The notes beneath the pieces were generated by a model, which saw nothing but the letters and a program-made list of their open reading frames with translations, ran no database searches and was not told the origin of the DNA. Position numbers and translations under genes: made by a program. Below, piece after piece: positions 7,701 to 11,482 of a stretch of DNA of 11,482 nt. Origin of the DNA: Physocladia obscura. Its lineage: Eukaryota; Chytridiomycota; Chytridiomycetes; Chytridiales; Chytriomycetaceae. The stretch covers positions 1 through 11,482 of the forward strand of contig JADGJH010001180.1 of assembly GCA_027596945.1 (NCBI GenBank), read 5' to 3'. Positions within the stretch are counted from its first letter, which is position 1. Each line of letters opens with the position of its first letter.

Positions 7701-10700
7701 GTCATGTAAAGATTGAATAGATTCTTCGGCCTGAGGAAGAAGAAAAAGATTGATCAGTAGATATTAAAAAATAGAAAATGACGCCACAAACGAACAATCT
7801 TCTTGGCACTTTCAAGTTCTGCAACTTTTGCCGCCAGTAGAACAGAATTTCGTTTGATTTCTTGCGTTTCTTGCTGATTAGCGATCGTTGACTCCTCAAG
7901 CAATCTTGAAGTTTGCTGCAGTCGCTCTTCGGCTTCATTTTTTCTTGCCAACAATACATTACACTCTGCCTCAATTTCTTGCACCTTCGTTTCCATTTCG
8001 GCTTTAAATCTGTCGTATGTGGTATTAAATTCTTCAAGCCGCTCCGCCAATTTTGCTTCAGATGATTCCGCAATCGCCTTGTACTGCTCAGTGTGAGCAA
8101 TTTGAGCTTCCAATGCATCTTTTGTTGTTTGAAGTTCGGTTCTAAAAAGAATCGTATAATCAGTAATTGTAAATTTGTAGCTGTTTTTTTTCTTCTTTTT
8201 TCTTTTTTAATATTCACCCAACCTGACTTGCAAAATTTGTGATTGAGTGTCTCTCAACTGAGCAGATTCTGGAAGAGACAAAGACTTTTCGATCGTGTTT
8301 GTTAATTCAGTTATTTTTTTTTCAGCTGCAGAAAGTCTTGAAATTAAATCTGCTGAGTGCTGCGCTAAACGTCTTTCTTCGAATTTAGAAATCTCGCGTT
8401 CGCGAACAGCTTCAGCGAGTTCAGCAGTCTAATTTTTTTAATTTTTTTTAATTGCTGTGAACAGTTAAAAGCATTTTTTTTCACCAGTCGTTCATTCTGG
8501 AATCGACAATCACTGATATTGGATTCATAGCGACTGCTATTCTTCCGAGATTCATCTTGTGACGCAGTAAGCTGTGCTCTAACGAGACCACTTTGAATAA
8601 TAATAATAAATTAAAAATTGAATGAAACAATGGAAGGCAAGAATAAAAATTCACGCACAGTTGAGCTTCCAAGCCTTTGATCTTCTCTTCCACTCTCAAA
8701 GAATTTTCGCGACTATCAATGTTCACACGGTCAAACATATTCTGTAACCTTATCAAATGGTCGTTTGTGGTGTTATAACGTTGTGTTAGGGACTGATTCT
8801 CTGACGAGAGGGACGCTTCACGAACAGCCAAAGCCTCTTTCGCTTCACGCAACAGACGTTCTTCAGCACTGATTTTTTCGAGAGCATTTTGAGAGTCGCT
8901 TAGTTGCCGCGAAACTTCATTGAATCTCGATTCATTAGCAGACTGTTGTTTCATGTAAGCGGTGATTTGCTCTCGAAGTTGAATCGCTTCTTGCTTTGAA
9001 TCCTCCAACTGATCTGTTAGGTTTCGGAGCCGTTCTATTGCAAACCAAACATACATTAAATATTTATGTGAAAAAGTAATACCATAAATGAAAAACAAAC
9101 AACCGTTGCAATTTTCGACAGCGATTTGCATACGAGCAGTTTGAATTTCAAGCTCATTTTTAGATCGCGTTAAAGTGTTGTTCAATTCGCGCAATCTTTT
9201 AATTTCATCGACCGAGTCTCGTCTCTGCTCATCGAAATCATCGTGAAGAGAGCTAATAGACATCCTACTATCAAAATATTTGCCCCCGCCGCCAACACTA
9301 CCAATCGCAACAGGTGTTCCAGCACGAGACATAATTGACGACGAAAATGTTGCTCCGCGAATTGGTGTTGGCACACCTAAAACCCTGCCAACGCTGCTGC
9401 TGTTGACTCCAGCGCTTCCTTCGAGCGCAGTTGCCGCTGTCCGCAGTTCATCACGTTCCACCATGTAATTCTCACACTTCAGATGAGTCAGTCGCAGCTC
9501 TTCTCTCAATTCGTCAACAACACCAACCATTTCTTCAATCTCTTTTCGTGCGCGTTCTTCAATTTTCTCAGCAACACCATCTTCGAGAGTTTTGAGTGCG
9601 GAAGATACTGTGCGTAGCGAACCGCGGAGTTGTTGGTTTTGGGTCTGAAGATCGGCGATATTGTCAAAGAGGACTAAACGGTCGGATATTAGACGGCCAG
9701 ATGTGGTCGTAGAACTTGGATCTGATTTGCGCAGGATTGGACTAAGAGCACGCGATGATACCCCGGCTTGATGGGATTCAAGTCTGTGCAATAGATGTTG
9801 AACTTGTCGACCAAGATCGTGCGACTCTTTTTTTTTTTGACGACGCTTCAGACATAAAAATAATAAGACAAACGAATTTTGAACCTTTCTCTAAACTGTC
9901 ATTTCGAATTGCTAAAGATTCCATTCTCTCTTTACTTTCTTTTGCCAGCACAACTGCCTTGTCTCGACTATCATTTGATTCAGTGAGATCTTCCATCAGT
10001 CTTTCAACTTCTTTTTCAAGCATCTTTCTATCTTCGTTAACTTGTTTGAGAATAGGTGCCTAAATTGAAATTAAAAATCTCCACAAAACAAAAATATCAC
10101 AAACCCGTTCATTAATATCATTTAATACGCTATTCAAATTTTCGGTCAATCGCATAATATCAGTTTTTAACGCAATATTTTCGTCCTGAACACGAATATA
10201 ATCCAAGTACTGAAATTTGATTCAGATATTTGCAAAAAAATTAATAAAAAAGACTCACAATTTGAGTGAAAGATTTCCCTGACTTTTGCAAAGCATTCGC
10301 GGCTTGAGCTGCAGGGCTGATAATTGAAAGCTAATAAAAGATATATTTACTTTAAATTTGACATTAAAGGGGTTTCAACTTTTTTCAATTTTTTTTTTCA
10401 CATACATCTGTTCCATTTACGTTTTCAATAGCGTTTCGATTCACAATTTCAAGCTGCTTTTCGAGCTCTTCGATTTTCGCAGACTTTTCTTGATTGCTCT
10501 GTTCAAGCTTCACTGCCACAGCCTCTGATGCTTTTAATTTCACCGACATGTTATCCAGCATTTGTTGGGCTTCTTGAAGAACTTCTTGGTGTTCTTCTTG
10601 CCTTGATGACAAATCCTCCACTTGCTCTTGGTAAAGCTCTATCAGACGTTTTTGCGAAGTAATTTCGTTTTTGAAGTTTTGGCTATCACTTATAATTTTT

Positions 10701-11463
10701 TCTTGGGCCCCAGAAAGCTGGTTCATAAGTTCAAAGCCTCTCTTTTCAGCCGCGTCTAACCTCTCCCCCAGACTCCGACACTTTACTTCGAAGAATCCTT
10801 TCTCACTACGCACCACGTCACATGTATGCTGCAAGTCCTGCATTTCCCGCATTTTGGTCGTCCGATATTCTGAGTATTCTGCTGCTTTTCGATCCAGCTG
10901 TCTCGAAAGCCACTCGTTCGCTTGCTGAACTTGTGATAATTCTTGTGTGGCAGTCATATGAGAAATTTGTAGCACAGAATGTGCAGTGTGATTTTTCGAG
11001 TTAACTTCTTGGAGAGTGGTATATTCTGTGCGTAATGAATCGAGTTCTTTATGTATAATATTCATTTGACCTTTTTTTTTTTTTGGCGAAGTTAAAGAAT
11101 TTACCAAACTCTTTTTCAATGAAGGCGAAAGCAAGAATCTTACGTGAGTTTGAATCAACTTCATGTATTTTGCTATTAATTACAATGGTGAGGTTTTTCT
11201 TTTCGTGTTCCAAGTTAAATATTGTCGCTTTTAATTGAGCGACTTCATCCAAGCTTTGCTTTAGCGCGTTTTTTAAATGGTTATTGGATTCTGATGACGG
11301 TTGCTCTTTTTATTTGTCGTGAAATTTTTGAGTCAAAAGATGTGAAAATCAAAGAAAACATATAAAAAACCATTTTCACGCTGATTTTCTTCCTGCTGTG
11401 AGGCAGCTTTTAATTTTTCCCGTAGACTTCGAATTTCCGTCTCGAATTCATGCGCACGATCCT
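4768..11463 (-). CDS. TPR: Nucleoprotein TPR / Megator / Mlp-type nuclear-basket nucleoporin (5' partial)
   Basis: About 1817 C-terminal residues in 21 exons; the N terminus is beyond the right edge. TPR forms the filaments of the nuclear-pore basket and acts in mRNA export quality control and spindle-checkpoint protein docking. Family marks in order: ISPAAQAANALQKSG then YLDYIRVQD (human SPTAAAVAKI, then LYNAYVETQD); ERAPILKQ; LGRQVQHLL; NIADLQTQNQQL; MVERDELR before a Thr/Pro/Gly linker (9258-9422), as human TPR has; ELIRILRRDKD (human EILRFIRREKE); GRANQILGKYN then RIDPAEHQALK; AKGKSKVTQ. Long heptad coiled coils run from the right edge to about 5900, then comes a low-complexity tail of about 370 residues with the nuclear-localisation motif VPKRPREEE (human LPKRTREEE). 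The acidic stretch of vertebrate TPR is absent; the tail ends in Arg/Gly/Pro. It is probably the first gene here of an operon with the transporter. Confidence 0.93.
4816..4947 (-). other. TPR: Arg/Gly-rich segment of the TPR C terminus
   Basis: Codes for RVAVRGRGSGAGGNR and, after a Ser/Asn/Gln spacer, PRGGGVGRP, just before the final PRPLPAPRQP. RG and RGG motifs like these often bind RNA and are targets of arginine methylation. No such function can be shown here. Confidence 0.7.
5035..5148 (-). repeat. TPR: Degenerate Asn-Thr-Pro repeat in the TPR tail
   Basis: Thirty-eight codons hold four imperfect units: NSATLVNTP, YNAVAAIP, NNAALSNTP and NSAGVAGFSNTP. The DNA shows AATACACCC twice (plus-strand GGGTGTATT) and a variant AATACTCCA, so these look like diverged tandem duplications, not chance low complexity. 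Confidence 0.6.
5698..5820 (-). other. TPR: Basic nuclear-localisation motifs in the TPR tail
   Basis: VPKRPREEE (5820-5794) matches the conserved LPKRTREEE of vertebrate TPR, which lies in its mapped nuclear import region. A second cluster, EMKRAKFG, follows at 5715-5692, as PLPKKLK follows in human TPR. The order and spacing support the TPR assignment. Confidence 0.75.
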
Positions 11464-11482
11464 CTGAGACAGAGAGTTAAAA

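Larger units (their letters stand above)
4768..11463 (-). other. TPR: Exon-intron map of the TPR gene
   Basis: Exons, 5' to 3' on the minus strand: 11463-11371, 11305-11144, 11070-10406, 10330-10259, 10209-10105, 10059-9885, 9826-9104, 9034-8659, 8590-8485, 8428-8223, 8141-7796, 7730-7557, 7499-7399, 7340-7064, 6999-6807, 6752-6637, 6595-6350, 6254-6048, 5967-5387, 5350-5280 (left junction uncertain), 5228-4768. All introns are GT-AG and phases were checked to agree. Bases 11464-11482 are the 3' end of a further intron (TTTTAAC, pyrimidines, CAG). Intron lengths are 65, 73, 75, 49, 45, 58, 69, 68, 56, 81, 65, 57, 58, 64, 54, 41, 95, 80, 36 and 51 nt. The least certain sites are the donor after 8659 (GTGCGT, chosen because it alone keeps frame) and the 36-nt intron at 5351-5386. 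Confidence 0.8.

Noticed and set aside
8651..8658. Donor GTGAAT at 8654 for the TPR exon ending near 8659
   Set aside because: Using it gives a stop just after the junction (TGG TCT CGT TAG). The GTGCGT donor four bases earlier keeps frame into LVRAQLTASQDE.
9828..9838. Long T runs as transcription terminators or assembly breaks
   Set aside because: They sit at intron ends, where reading phases on both sides agree, and occur throughout the introns of this window.

Overview
The window is eukaryotic. Every multi-exon gene is broken by very short introns (36-130 nt, mostly 45-80), intergenic gaps are tiny, and AATAAA poly(A) signals lie at or inside stop codons. The proteins point to a small-genome invertebrate animal. 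A nematode is my first guess; other compact lineages with spliced-leader operons (appendicularians, rotifers) remain possible, because the 3' splice sites do not follow the strict TTTTCAG rule of rhabditid nematodes.

Layout from left to right. (1) 46-710, + strand: a two-exon gene for a protein of about 196 residues from a family I do not recognise. (2) 744-1397, - strand: an intronless, GC-rich paralogue of gene 1, convergent with it, with only 33 bases between the stop codons. (3) 1460-4692, - strand: a six-exon gene for a 957-residue SPX-domain plus SLC13/DASS phosphate transporter of the yeast PHO87/PHO90/PHO91 type. Its SPX domain is completed by a 7-nt microexon. (4) 4768-11463, - strand: 21 exons covering about 1817 C-terminal residues of the nuclear-basket nucleoporin TPR (Megator/Mlp type). 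Its 5' end lies beyond the window.

Genes 4, 3 and 2 run in the same direction with gaps of only 75 and 62 nt, each holding or touching a poly(A) signal. This is the layout expected of a polycistronic operon resolved by spliced-leader trans-splicing. I see no functional link between TPR (mRNA export, nuclear basket), the phosphate transporter and the unknown paralogue; operons in such animals often join unrelated genes.

No tRNA, rRNA, transposon, CRISPR or viral sequence was recognised. All reading was by eye; splice sites were chosen by GT-AG rules, frame continuity and family conservation.
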